A stretch of 64,000 bases of DNA from Variovorax paradoxus (lineage in GTDB: Bacteria; Pseudomonadota; Gammaproteobacteria; Burkholderiales; Burkholderiaceae_C): assembly GCF_030815855.1 (NCBI RefSeq), contig NZ_JAUSXG010000001.1:1054001-1118000 (forward strand), written 5' to 3'. Position numbers and translations under genes: made by a program. Shown piece after piece: positions 52,757 through 62,300 of the stretch. The stretch's first letter is position 1; each line of letters starts with the position of its first letter. Under the pieces are notes generated by a model. It made no database searches and was not told the origin of the DNA. It worked only from the letters and a program-made list of their open reading frames with translations.

Positions 52757-53052
52757 CCGCGCTCCCCGGCCCGCAGCGTGCGCCGTTCGCGCTCGACCAG
52801 CCGGTCATAGAAGCTGCCGCCGGGCGCAATGAACCAGATGACCGCGCCGTGGATCAGCAGGCCCAGGCCCCAGCCCATGAGCGGATACACCGCCCAGGTG
52901 TGGCCGCGCGATGCGGAGAGCGCGACCAGCCCGAGGTTGACCAGCACATAGACCAAGGCATGGATGTACCAGCCCATCTTGGCGCCGGCGCGGCGGCGGG
53001 CGAGCTTGTCGAGGTCGGAAAAGGCCGGGGTCGAAGAGGGATGGGCATTCAT
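52753..53052 (-). CDS. 2TM-domain membrane protein
   Basis: This 99-residue protein consists of a 2TM domain: a basic cytoplasmic start (DKLARRRAGAKMG) and two helices (WYIHALVYVLVNLGLVALS; YPLMGWGLGLLIHGAVIWFI). 2TM domains are often linked with LytTR/LytS systems. The stop overlaps the kinase start as ATGA, which points to a role with that kinase. Confidence 0.88.
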   Translation of the reverse strand: MNAHPSSTPAFSDLDKLARRRAGAKMGWYIHALVYVLVNLGLVALSASRGHTWAVYPLMGWGLGLLIHGAVIWFIAPGGSFYDRLVERERRTLRAGERG

Positions 53053-53079
53053 GACAGGTCTCCTCAGGATAAAAGTCGA

Positions 53080-53685
53080 TCAGGAATTGGAGGTGGCGCG
53101 CAGTACGAAATGCGGAACGATACCGCCGGTGCACCGCATGTAGGTCCGGTATTCGTCGCCGAAAGACTCGAGCAGCATCCGCTCCTCATGGGGCTTGCGG
53201 ATGGCGTAGAGCAGGCTGACCGCCACGAGTGCAGCCCAGCCGGCGATCCAGTTGTTCAGCATCAGGGCCTGGCCCAGGCCCATGGCGAAGAACGACGCAT
53301 ACATGGGATGCCGGATGCGGCGATAGACACCCTGCGTGACCAAGCGGTGGTTCCGGTTCAGTTCCAGAGTCACGGACCAGCTGGTGCCCAGGTCGGCATG
53401 CGATCGCCAGAACAGCCACAGCGCGCACCCCATGGCCAGCGTGCCGGCCCAAGTGAGGGCGATCGGCATCGTGTAGTTGGCTGCGTCGAGCCAAGGGGTC
53501 AGTATCAGGACGACTGGCAGGCCGATCTGGCAGGCTCCGACGAGGACGATCAGCAGGCGGTCGCGCATGTCGGCACGGCTGAGTGTTTTTTCTTCTGACG
53601 AAGCGCGGCGCTGGAACGCGGCGCGAATCGCGAGGTAGACGGCAGTACCGGCGGCAAACGCGATATGTGAAGACTGAAGGTTCAC
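53080..53685 (-). CDS. isoprenylcysteine carboxyl methyltransferase-family membrane protein
   Basis: This 201-residue inner-membrane protein has about five helices. The C-terminal HRLVTQGVYRRIRHPMYASF and EERMLLESFGDEYRTYM are the ICMT/PEMT methyltransferase-like signature (RHP...EE). The bacterial substrate is unknown, and membrane lipids are possible. It lies 27 nt upstream of the 2TM gene and is probably part of the same transcript. Confidence 0.88.
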   Translation of the reverse strand: MNLQSSHIAFAAGTAVYLAIRAAFQRRASSEEKTLSRADMRDRLLIVLVGACQIGLPVVLILTPWLDAANYTMPIALTWAGTLAMGCALWLFWRSHADLGTSWSVTLELNRNHRLVTQGVYRRIRHPMYASFFAMGLGQALMLNNWIAGWAALVAVSLLYAIRKPHEERMLLESFGDEYRTYMRCTGGIVPHFVLRATSNS

Positions 53686-53715
53686 GACTGGGCTTTCGAT
53701 TCGGAGTGCTGGCGC

Positions 53716-53805
53716 TTACGCCGCGGCAGCGCCGGGCGCTTCGGCGAGCGATGCGGCGAGCACGACCGAGACGGCAATCTTGAGGATCAGAAAGAGCACG
53801 GTCAT
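53716..53805 (-). CDS. possible 29-residue single-helix membrane peptide
   Basis: The short frame starts at an ATG preceded by AGGA and encodes one hydrophobic helix (VLFLILKIAVSVVLAASLA) with an Ala-rich end. It lies 30-31 nt from the genes on each side in the same direction, which fits the operon spacing. Its tiny size makes translation uncertain. It could also be a remnant. Confidence 0.4.
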   Translation of the reverse strand: MTVLFLILKIAVSVVLAASLAEAPGAAAA

Positions 53806-53836
53806 GGCGGTTCCTGGAGTGTGGCCGGCGGCGATC

Positions 53837-54358
53837 TTAGGCTGCGCGGGCGGCCACGGCCATGGCGTCGCTACGGATCGCCAGCTTCCACAGGCGCACG
53901 GCGCGGGCCGCGAAAATGCCGCTGAAGGCGCCATACAGCATGGGAACCGCCACGGCGAAGCTGGCCTGCTGGCGCAGCTCGGGGTGCATGGCCAGCGCGA
54001 CCCCCACCGCGTACTTGGTGAAGAAAATACCCATCATCAGCACCAGCGGCACCGCGCTGCCGGCCAGGTGAAATTCGCGTGCCGCCCTGTCGTAGCGGGT
54101 GCTTGCGGGCAAGGGGCTCTGCAGCACCAGCAGCACCAGCGCGGCGGCCGCCACGGCCCAGCCGAGCAGGGCACCGGGCGAATCGCCGAAGGCCGAGATC
54201 ACGCCGGCCAATGAGAGGCCGGTCATGGCGATGGGCATCACGGTCACCTTCGTCAGGCCGACGCTGCCGGCGAGCAGCTGCTTGCAGCCGAGCCACAGCA
54301 GCAGCACGAAAACGGCGAAAACCCACTTCGGGGTGTGAAGAATGATTTGCAGCAGCAT
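53837..54358 (-). CDS. integral membrane protein, unknown function
   Basis: This is a 173-residue protein with about five hydrophobic helices (LLQIILHTPKWVFAVFVLLLWLG; GLSLAGVISAF; LLGWAVAAAALVLLVLQ; VPLVLMMGIFFTKYAVGVALAM; FAVAVPMLYGAFSGIFAARAV). An AGGAG box precedes the ATG at 54358. It is first in a minus-strand run of genes that ends with the two-component pair. No named family is recognised with confidence. Confidence 0.75.
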   Translation of the reverse strand: MLLQIILHTPKWVFAVFVLLLWLGCKQLLAGSVGLTKVTVMPIAMTGLSLAGVISAFGDSPGALLGWAVAAAALVLLVLQSPLPASTRYDRAAREFHLAGSAVPLVLMMGIFFTKYAVGVALAMHPELRQQASFAVAVPMLYGAFSGIFAARAVRLWKLAIRSDAMAVAARAA

Positions 54359-54584
54359 GGTGTTTCTCCTGTGAAAAGACGATTCGATGGGCGGACTGTG
54401 CCGGCGCCCCGCCACAGCCGCCACGGCCCTGCGACGAAACGCCAGTCGGCGGCGCCAGACGCAGCGAACGGACGCGAAATGCAGCGCCGCGGCACAGCTT
54501 TACCGGCGCTTTACGGTTCATAAGACAGGAGCGCTACGATCCGGCGCTCCACTAGCGGCCGTACTTGCGCATTGCCACACACCC

Positions 54585-55919
54585 ATGGAATCTCCGAACT
54601 CCGAGCCTTCTTCCGGCGATTCGCCTGCTGTTCAACCGGTACACCCTGCCTCGTCTCCACCGCCCCGGCCGCCTTCGCGCCGCAGGATCTGGCTCGGCAG
54701 CCTGATCGCGCTGCTGTTGCTCCTGGTGTTGGGAGGCGGCGCCTGGTATCTCATCAACCGCAAGAGCAGTCCCGCCGGCGGGCCGGGTTTCGGCGGCGTG
54801 ACCGCCACGGTCGGGCATGCGGCGGCGCGCGAAATCGAGCTGCCGGTGACCATCGAAGCGCTCGGCACGGTCACGCCGCTGGCGACCATCACGCTCAAGG
54901 CGCAGGTCGGCGGCGTGCTGACCGAAGTGCTGTTCACCGAAGGGCAGACGGTCGCGAGGAACCAGCTGCTCGCGCGCATCGACCCCCGGCCCTACGAGCA
55001 GGCGCTGATGCAGGCCCGCGGCACGCGCCAGCGCGACGAGGCGCAGCTCGAAGCCGCGCGCGTCACGCTTGCGCGCTACCGCACGCTGCTTGGGCAGGAC
55101 TCCATTGCCCGGCAAGACGTCGACACCCAGGCCGCGCTGGTCCGGCAGCTGGAAGGCACCGTCACCACCGACCTGGCCGCCGAGGCCGCCGCCAAGCTGA
55201 ATCTCGACTACACCCGCATCACCTCGCCCGTGGCCGGCCGCATCGGCTTGCGCGCGGTGGATGCGGGCAACACCGTCACGGCCAATGCGACAACGGGCAT
55301 CGCGGTCATCACGCAGATGAACCCGATCGACGTGCAGTTCTCGGTGCCGCAAGACCGCGTGCCCGACATCCAGGCGCAGCTTGCCAAGGGCGAGCCGCTA
55401 CCGGTCACTGCCTTCGACCGTAACCGCGCGGCCACGCTCGATACGGGAACCTTCTCCACGCTCGACAACGTGGTCGATACCACCACCGGCACGGTGAAGG
55501 CCAAGGCCCGCTTCGGCAATGCGCAGACCACGCTGTTCCCGAGCCAGTTCGTCAACGTGCAGTTGCTGCTGCGCAAGGTGCGCGCGGTGGTGGTGCCGGT
55601 CACGGCGGTGCGCACCGGCCCCAATGGCGACTATGTGTATGTCATCAACGACGACCGCACCGTGTCGATGCGCCAGGTGAAGCGCGGCGAGGCCAATGCC
55701 GATGTGGTGGCCATCACTTCAGGCTTGAAGTCCGGCGAGAACGTCGTGACCGAGGGCGGCGACCGCATCAAGGATGGCGGGGTCGTGCAGCTGCAGGGCG
55801 ACCGGCCCGCGGCAGGCCCGCGCGGCGGCGCCTCGGGGCCGCGCGGTGCGGCTTCGGGTCCACGCGGCCAGCGCGGCGAAGGCGGTGGGGAGCGGCGGCG
55901 CCAGCGCGCTCCTGAATGA
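54585..55919 (+). CDS. mdtA: RND efflux periplasmic adaptor MdtA
   Basis: This 444-residue membrane-fusion protein links an RND pump to the outer-membrane channel. It has a Pro-rich cytoplasmic leader, one N-terminal membrane anchor (WLGSLIALLLLLVLGGGAWYLI), and a lipoyl/barrel-sandwich region (TLKAQVGGVLTEVLFTEGQTV). A helical hairpin and beta-barrel then include LDYTRITSPVAGRIGLR and QFVNVQLLL. The C-terminus is an unusual Gly-Pro-Arg-rich, collagen-like low-complexity tail of about 40 residues. It is the first gene of the mdtABC-OMF operon. Confidence 0.94.
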   Translation: MESPNSEPSSGDSPAVQPVHPASSPPPRPPSRRRIWLGSLIALLLLLVLGGGAWYLINRKSSPAGGPGFGGVTATVGHAAAREIELPVTIEALGTVTPLATITLKAQVGGVLTEVLFTEGQTVARNQLLARIDPRPYEQALMQARGTRQRDEAQLEAARVTLARYRTLLGQDSIARQDVDTQAALVRQLEGTVTTDLAAEAAAKLNLDYTRITSPVAGRIGLRAVDAGNTVTANATTGIAVITQMNPIDVQFSVPQDRVPDIQAQLAKGEPLPVTAFDRNRAATLDTGTFSTLDNVVDTTTGTVKAKARFGNAQTTLFPSQFVNVQLLLRKVRAVVVPVTAVRTGPNGDYVYVINDDRTVSMRQVKRGEANADVVAITSGLKSGENVVTEGGDRIKDGGVVQLQGDRPAAGPRGGASGPRGAASGPRGQRGEGGGERRRQRAPE

Positions 55920-55953
55920 CGAGCAACCCACGGAACCAGCGAGCGCGTTCGCG

Positions 55954-58900
55954 ATGAGTCCCTCCCGCCCTTTTATCGAACGGCCGGTGGCCACGGCGCT
56001 GCTGATGGTCGCCATCGTGCTGGCCGGCTTTGTGGGCCTCCGGCTGCTGCCGCTGGCCGCGCTGCCGCAGGTCGACTACCCGACCATCCAGGTGCAGACC
56101 CTCTACCCCGGCGCCAGCCCCGAGGTCATGAGCCGCACCGTCACCGCCCCGCTCGAGCGCCAGTTCGGCCAGATGGCCGGGCTCAACCGCATGAGTTCGG
56201 TGAGCTCGGCGGGCGTGTCGATCGTCACGCTGCAGTTCGCGCTCGACCAGACCCTGGACGTGGCCGAGCAGCAGGTGCAGGCGGCCATCAACGCCGGCGG
56301 CTCTCTGCTGCCGGCCGACCTGCCGGCGCCGCCCGTGTACGCCAAGGTGAACCCGGCCGACGCGCCCGTTCTCACGCTGGCGGTGAGCTCGGAGACCATG
56401 CCGCTCACCGAGGTGCAGAACCTCGTGAACACGCGGCTCGCGCAGAAGATCAGCCAGGTCGGCGGCGTGGGGCTGGTGTCGCTGTCGGGCGGGCAGCGGC
56501 CGGCCGTGCGCATCCAGGCCGACACCAACGCGCTGGCGGCGGTAGGCATCGGCCTGGACACGCTGCGCAGCGCCATCACCGCGGCCAACGCCAACAGCGC
56601 CAAGGGCAGCTTCGACGGACCGCGGCGGGCCTACACCATCAATGCCAACGACCAGCTCGTGACGGCGGACGATTACAAGAACCTCATCGTCGCGTGGAAG
56701 AACGGCGCGCCGGTGAAGATGACCGACGTGGCGCGCGTGGTCGACGGCGCCGAGAACACGCAGCTGGGCGCCTGGGCCGCGCTGCGCGTGGGCGAGCGGG
56801 AACCGGTGCTGTACCCGGCCATCATCCTGAACGTGCAGCGCCAGCCGGGCGCCAACGTGATCGGCACGGTCGATGCCATCAAGAAGCAGCTGCCCGAGCT
56901 GCAGGCCTCGCTGCCGGGTTCGCTCAAGGTCGAAGTGCTGAGCGACCGCACCACCGGCATCCGCGCTTCGGTCTCTCACGTGCAGCTCGAACTGGGGCTG
57001 GCGGTCGTGATGGTGGTGCTGGTGATCTTCTTCTTCTTGCACAGCGTGCGCGCCACCATCATCGCGAGCCTGGCGGTGCCGATCTCGCTCATCGGCACCT
57101 GCGGCCTGATGTACCTGCTGGGCTACAGCCTCAACAACCTGAGCCTGATGGCATTGACCATTGCCACCGGCTTCGTGGTCGACGATGCGATCGTGATGAT
57201 CGAGAACATCGCGCGCTACCTGGAGGAGGGCGATCCGCCGTTCAAGGCGGCCATCAAGGGCGCGACGCAAATCGGCTTCACGATCATTTCGCTGACCGTG
57301 TCGCTCATTGCGGTGCTGATTCCCCTCTTGTTCATGGGCGACGTGGTGGGCCGGTTGTTCCGCGAGTTCGCCGTCACATTGGCCATCACCATCCTGATTT
57401 CCGCGGTGGTGTCGCTCACGCTGGTGCCGATGATGTCGGCGCGCTGGCTCAAGCCGCAGGCCGAAGAAGGCGGGCGCTTCGGTGCCAGCGTGCAGCGCTT
57501 CTTCGACCGCGTGATCGGCCGCTACGACGTGTGGCTGCAATGGGTGTTGCGCCACCAGCCGCTGACCCTGGTCGTGGCGCTGGCGACGCTGGCACTCACC
57601 GTCCTGCTCTACGCCGTGATTCCCAAGGGACTGTTCCCGACGCAGGACACCGGGCAGCTGCAGGCGCGCATCGAGGCCGCGCAGGACGTGTCGTACACGC
57701 GCATGGCCGAGCTGCAGCAGCAGGCCGCCAACGCAATCCTGGCCGACCCCGAGGTCGCCAGCGTGAGCTCGGTGGTGGGCGTGGACGCGGCCAACAACAC
57801 GGCGCTGAACACCGGCAGCATGCTCATCAACATGCGCGCCGGCCGCGGCGACCAGGAAGCCACGATGCAGCGCCTGCGCGAGCGCGTGCGTGCCGTGGCG
57901 GGCGTCACGCTGTATCTGCAGCCCACGCAAGACCTGACCATCGACGCCGAAACCGGCCCGACCGAATTCCGCGTGTCGCTCGAAGGGGTGGACACCAGCA
58001 CCGTGGATGCCTGGGCGCAAAAGCTCGTGGAGCGCCTGCGCTCCGAACCGCTGGTGCGCAATGCCACCACCAACGCAGGCGCGAAGGGCCTTGCCGCCTA
58101 CGTGGACATCGACCGCAACACGGCCTCGCGTCTCTCCGTCACGGCCAGTTCGGTGGACGACACGCTCTACAGCGCGTTCGGCCAGCGCATCGTCTCGACC
58201 ATCTTCACCGAAACCAACCAGTACCGCGTGATCCTCGAGGCGCAGCGCGAAGCCCTGGCCTCGCCGCAACTGCTGGGCAACCTGCAATTGCGTACCGGCA
58301 GCGGCGCGCCGACCACGCTGTCGTCGATTGCCACGGTGCGCGAGCAGTCGGCGCCGCTGCAGGTGACGCACGTGGCGCAGTACCCTGCCGCCACGGTGGG
58401 CTTCGACACGGCCGAGAACGTGGCGCTCGGCAAGTCGGTGGCGGCCATTCGCGCGGCGGCCAAGGAAATCGGCATGCCGGCGAGCGTGACGATGAGCTTC
58501 CTGGGCGCGGCGGGGGCCTACGAAAAGTCGCTCTCCAACCAGCTGTGGCTCATTCTGGCGGCGGTGGTGTGCGTGTACATCGTGCTGGGCGTGCTGTATG
58601 AGAGCTACATCCATCCGCTGACGATTCTCTCGACGCTGCCCTCGGCGGGCGTGGGCGCGCTGCTGGCGCTCATGGTTACCGGCAATGACCTGGGCGTGAT
58701 CGGCATCATCGGCATCATCCTGCTGATCGGCATCGTGAAGAAGAACGCGATCATGATGATCGACTTTGCCATCGACGCCGAGCGGCGCGAGGGCAAGTCG
58801 CCGCGGGAAGCCATTCACCAGGCGGCATTGCTGCGCTTCCGGCCTATTCTGATGACCACGCTGGCGGCGCTGTTCGCAGCGCTGCCGCTGATGTTCGGCT

Positions 58901-59061
58901 GGGGCGAGGGCGCCGAGCTGCGCAGGCCGCTGGGCCTCGCGATCTTCGGCGGGCTGGTGGTGAGCCAGGTGCTCACGCTGTTCACCACGCCGGTGGTGTA
59001 CCTGGCGTTCGACCGCATGGGCCGCCGGTTCGGGCGCAAGCCGGAGGCCGTGGCGGAATGA
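55954..59061 (+). CDS. mdtB: RND efflux pump subunit MdtB
   Basis: This 1035-residue inner-membrane proton/drug antiporter has 12 helices and two large periplasmic loops. The N-terminal RPFIERPVATALLMVAIVLAG and TM4 motif GFVVDDAIVMIEN contain the proton-relay aspartates. GIVKKNAIMMIDFAI (TM10) provides the conserved lysine. It overlaps mdtC by ATGA (59058-59061). MdtB and MdtC form a mixed trimer in enterobacteria. The ATG at 55954 is the family start. Confidence 0.95.
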   Translation: MSPSRPFIERPVATALLMVAIVLAGFVGLRLLPLAALPQVDYPTIQVQTLYPGASPEVMSRTVTAPLERQFGQMAGLNRMSSVSSAGVSIVTLQFALDQTLDVAEQQVQAAINAGGSLLPADLPAPPVYAKVNPADAPVLTLAVSSETMPLTEVQNLVNTRLAQKISQVGGVGLVSLSGGQRPAVRIQADTNALAAVGIGLDTLRSAITAANANSAKGSFDGPRRAYTINANDQLVTADDYKNLIVAWKNGAPVKMTDVARVVDGAENTQLGAWAALRVGEREPVLYPAIILNVQRQPGANVIGTVDAIKKQLPELQASLPGSLKVEVLSDRTTGIRASVSHVQLELGLAVVMVVLVIFFFLHSVRATIIASLAVPISLIGTCGLMYLLGYSLNNLSLMALTIATGFVVDDAIVMIENIARYLEEGDPPFKAAIKGATQIGFTIISLTVSLIAVLIPLLFMGDVVGRLFREFAVTLAITILISAVVSLTLVPMMSARWLKPQAEEGGRFGASVQRFFDRVIGRYDVWLQWVLRHQPLTLVVALATLALTVLLYAVIPKGLFPTQDTGQLQARIEAAQDVSYTRMAELQQQAANAILADPEVASVSSVVGVDAANNTALNTGSMLINMRAGRGDQEATMQRLRERVRAVAGVTLYLQPTQDLTIDAETGPTEFRVSLEGVDTSTVDAWAQKLVERLRSEPLVRNATTNAGAKGLAAYVDIDRNTASRLSVTASSVDDTLYSAFGQRIVSTIFTETNQYRVILEAQREALASPQLLGNLQLRTGSGAPTTLSSIATVREQSAPLQVTHVAQYPAATVGFDTAENVALGKSVAAIRAAAKEIGMPASVTMSFLGAAGAYEKSLSNQLWLILAAVVCVYIVLGVLYESYIHPLTILSTLPSAGVGALLALMVTGNDLGVIGIIGIILLIGIVKKNAIMMIDFAIDAERREGKSPREAIHQAALLRFRPILMTTLAALFAALPLMFGWGEGAELRRPLGLAIFGGLVVSQVLTLFTTPVVYLAFDRMGRRFGRKPEAVAE

Positions 59062-62000
59062 ATCTCTCCCGGCCTTTTGTCGAGCGCCCGATTGCCACGG
59101 TCTTGCTGACCATCGGCATCGCGCTGGCCGGGATTGCGGCGTTCTTCGTGCTGCCCGTGTCGCCGCTTCCGCAGGTCGACTACCCGGCCATTTCGGTGAC
59201 CGCCAGCCTTGCGGGTGCGAGCCCGAGCACAATGGCGTCGAGCGTCGCAACGCCGCTGGAGCGTCGGCTCGGCGTGATCGCCGGTGTCAACGAACTCACC
59301 TCGACAAGCTCCAACGGTTCGACCCGCATCAGCCTGCAGTTCGACCTCAAGCGCAACATCGACAGCGCCGCGCGCGAGGTGCAGGCCGCCATCAACGCGG
59401 CGCGGGCCGACCTGCCGGCCACCCTGCGCAGCAACCCGAGCTACCGCAAGCGCAACCCGACGGCCGCGCCGGTCATGATCCTGGCGCTGACTTCCAAGAC
59501 GCGCACACCGGGCCAGATCTACGAGGCCGTCTCCAACATCGTGAGCCAGAAGCTCTCGCAGGTGGAAGGCGTGGGAGAGGTCGAGATCGGCGGCGGCTCG
59601 CTGCCGGCCGTGCGGGTGGAGCTGGAGCCTTTCTCGCTCAACCGCTTCGGCATCAGCAGCGAAGACGTGCGCGCCGCCATCCAGGCCAACAACGCCAACC
59701 GGCCCAAGGGCGCTATCGAGAACGACGACCGCCGGCTGCAGATCTACACGCCCTCGCCGGGCCGGCACGCCGTGGAGTACCGCGACATGGTGATCGCCTG
59801 GCGCAACGGCGCGGCCGTGCGGCTGGGCGACGTGGCGCGGGTGATCGACAGCGTGGAGAACACACGCACCCTGGGCCTTTTCAACGGCGAGCCGGCGGTG
59901 ATCGTGCTGGTCACGCAGGAGCCCGGCGCCAATATCATCGAAACCGTGGACGGCGTGCGCGACCTGATGCCCGAACTGCGCGCGCAGCTGCCGCAAGACA
60001 TCGAGGTGCAGGTGGCGTCCGACCGCACCAACTCCATCCGCGCCTCGCTGCGCGAGATCGAGGCCACGCTCATGATCTCCATTGCGCTGGTGGTGCTGGT
60101 GGTCGGCCTGTTCCTGCGCAAGGCGCGCGCCACCATCATTCCCGCCGTGGCCACTGTGGTGTCGCTGCTCGGCACCTTCGGCGTGATGCACCTGCTGGGC
60201 TACAGCCTCAACAACCTGAGCCTGATGGCGCTCACGGTGGCCACGGGCTTCGTGGTGGACGACGCCATCGTGGTGCTCGAGAACACCAGCCGCCACATCG
60301 AGGCCGGCATGGGCCGCATCGAGGCGGCCTTGCGCGGCGCGCGCGAGGTGGGATTCACTGTGCTGTCGATCAGCCTCTCGCTGGTGGCGGTGTTCATTCC
60401 GCTGCTGTTCATGGACGGGCAGATCGGCCGGCTGTTCCGCGAATTCGCGGTCACGCTGTCGGTGGCGGTGCTGATCTCGCTGGTCATATCGCTCACCACC
60501 ACGCCGATGCTGTGCGCCATGCTGCTCAAGCCCGAGGCACCCGACGCCAAGCCGCCGGGGCGCCTGGCGCGCATGTCGGAGGGCGTGTACCAGTGGAGCC
60601 TGCGCACCTATGCCCACAGCCTCGACTGGGCGCTCGCGAGCAAGGCCGTGGTCATGGTGGTGCTGCTGGCGGTGGTCGGCCTCAACGTGTACCTGTTCTC
60701 CGCCATTCCCAAGGGCTACTTCCCCGAGCAGGACAACGGGCAGCTCAACGCGGGCCTGCGCGCAGACCAGAGTATTTCATCGGTGGCGCTGAGCGAAAAG
60801 CTGCGCCAGGCGGTCGACATCATCCACAAGGACCCGGCGGTCGATTCCGTGGTGGGCTTCGCGGGCGGCAGCCGTTCGGGCGGTGGCTTCATGTTCGTCA
60901 ACCTCAAGCCGGTGTCGCAGCGCAGCGAGAAGACCGCGGCAGTCGTCAACCGGCTGCGGCCGCAACTCAACCAGCTGACCGGCCTGCGCGTGTTCCTGAG
61001 CCCGGTGCAAGACCTGCGCATGGGCGGGCGTTCGAGCAACTCCGCCTTCCAGTACACGTTGAAGGGCGACAACCTCGCCGACCTGCGCACCTGGACCGCG
61101 AAGCTGGCGGACCGGCTGCGCCAGGAAACCGCGCTGACCGACGTCGACAGCGACCAGGCAGACAACGGCGTGGAGACTTACGTCGACGTCAACCGCGAAA
61201 CCGCCGCGCGGCTCGGCGTGACTTCGAGCGCCGTCGACAACGCGCTCTACAACGCCTACGGGCAGCGCTCGGTCGCGACCATCTACGACGAGCTCAACCA
61301 GTATTCGGTGATCATGGAATGGGCGCCGCGCTACCAGCGAGCACCCGTGGTACTGAAGGACTTGTACGTGCCTTCGACGCTCACCAGCAGCACCACCGCG
61401 AGCGGCTCCACCACCGTGAGCTCGCTGGCCAACACCACCGACGCGAGCACCGGCACCTCGATCACCACATCGGCCAACCCCGGCCTGCGAACCGCGTCCA
61501 CCGGCCAGGCGCTGGCGGCGAACACCACGCTGATGGTGCCGCTCTCGGCGCTGGCCAAGGTGAGCGAGCGCGCAGTGCCGAGCTCCATCGACCACCAGGA
61601 CACCGAGCTCGCGAGCACCGTGTCGTTCAACCTTGGCGAGGGCGTCACGCTACAGGATGCACGGCGCATCGTTGCGCAGGCCGAGGCGGACATTGCCATG
61701 CCCGTGAACGTGCGCGGCAGCTTCCAGGGCACAGCGCTGGCGGCACAGCAGTCGCAGGGGCAGCAGCTGGCGCTCATCCTGGCGGCCATCGTCGTCATCT
61801 ACATCGTGCTGGGCGTGCTCTATGAAAGCCTGATCCACCCGATCACGGTGCTGACCACGCTGCCTTCGGCGGGCGTCGGTGCGGTGCTGGCGCTGCTGCT
61901 GTTCCGCATGGAGTTCTCGATCATTGCGCTCATCGGGCTCTTCCTTTTGATCGGCATCGTGAAGAAGAACGCGATCCTGATCATCGACTTTGCACTCGAA

Positions 62001-62300
62001 GCCGAGCGCGCGCGTGGCATCTCGGCCGTGGAAGCGGTGCGCGAGGCTTGCCTGCTGCGCTTCCGGCCGATTCTCATGACCACGCTGGCCGCGGCGCTCG
62101 GCGCGCTGCCGCTGGCCATCGGCTTCGGCCAGGGCTCCGAGCTGCGCCAGCCGCTGGGCGTGGCGATCATCGGCGGCCTCGTGGCGAGCCAGCTGCTCAC
62201 GCTGCTGACTACGCCCGTGGTCTACGTGTTGCTCGACAAGCTGCGCCGGCGCTCCGGCAACGAGCGGCATCTGAGCCGCGCCGCCAGTTCGCCGACATGA
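59058..62300 (+). CDS. mdtC: RND efflux pump subunit MdtC (with Ser/Thr-rich insert)
   Basis: This 1080-residue partner of MdtB starts NLSRPFVERPIATVLLTIGIALAG. GFVVDDAIVVLEN (TM4) and GIVKKNAILIIDFAL (TM10) are conserved. About 55 residues around 772-828 (nt 61370-61540) form a Ser/Thr/Ala-rich, low-complexity insert between YVPS and LMVPLSAL, where homologs normally have a short loop. It sits in the second periplasmic region. It overlaps the outer-membrane-factor gene start by ATGA (62297-62300). Confidence 0.95.
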   Translation: MNLSRPFVERPIATVLLTIGIALAGIAAFFVLPVSPLPQVDYPAISVTASLAGASPSTMASSVATPLERRLGVIAGVNELTSTSSNGSTRISLQFDLKRNIDSAAREVQAAINAARADLPATLRSNPSYRKRNPTAAPVMILALTSKTRTPGQIYEAVSNIVSQKLSQVEGVGEVEIGGGSLPAVRVELEPFSLNRFGISSEDVRAAIQANNANRPKGAIENDDRRLQIYTPSPGRHAVEYRDMVIAWRNGAAVRLGDVARVIDSVENTRTLGLFNGEPAVIVLVTQEPGANIIETVDGVRDLMPELRAQLPQDIEVQVASDRTNSIRASLREIEATLMISIALVVLVVGLFLRKARATIIPAVATVVSLLGTFGVMHLLGYSLNNLSLMALTVATGFVVDDAIVVLENTSRHIEAGMGRIEAALRGAREVGFTVLSISLSLVAVFIPLLFMDGQIGRLFREFAVTLSVAVLISLVISLTTTPMLCAMLLKPEAPDAKPPGRLARMSEGVYQWSLRTYAHSLDWALASKAVVMVVLLAVVGLNVYLFSAIPKGYFPEQDNGQLNAGLRADQSISSVALSEKLRQAVDIIHKDPAVDSVVGFAGGSRSGGGFMFVNLKPVSQRSEKTAAVVNRLRPQLNQLTGLRVFLSPVQDLRMGGRSSNSAFQYTLKGDNLADLRTWTAKLADRLRQETALTDVDSDQADNGVETYVDVNRETAARLGVTSSAVDNALYNAYGQRSVATIYDELNQYSVIMEWAPRYQRAPVVLKDLYVPSTLTSSTTASGSTTVSSLANTTDASTGTSITTSANPGLRTASTGQALAANTTLMVPLSALAKVSERAVPSSIDHQDTELASTVSFNLGEGVTLQDARRIVAQAEADIAMPVNVRGSFQGTALAAQQSQGQQLALILAAIVVIYIVLGVLYESLIHPITVLTTLPSAGVGAVLALLLFRMEFSIIALIGLFLLIGIVKKNAILIIDFALEAERARGISAVEAVREACLLRFRPILMTTLAAALGALPLAIGFGQGSELRQPLGVAIIGGLVASQLLTLLTTPVVYVLLDKLRRRSGNERHLSRAASSPT

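Noticed and set aside
55768..59250. 1160-codon open frame on the minus strand opposite mdtB
   Set aside because: It is antisense to a clear RND pump gene; its His/Arg/Gln-rich composition is the usual product of high-GC codon bias on the opposite strand.
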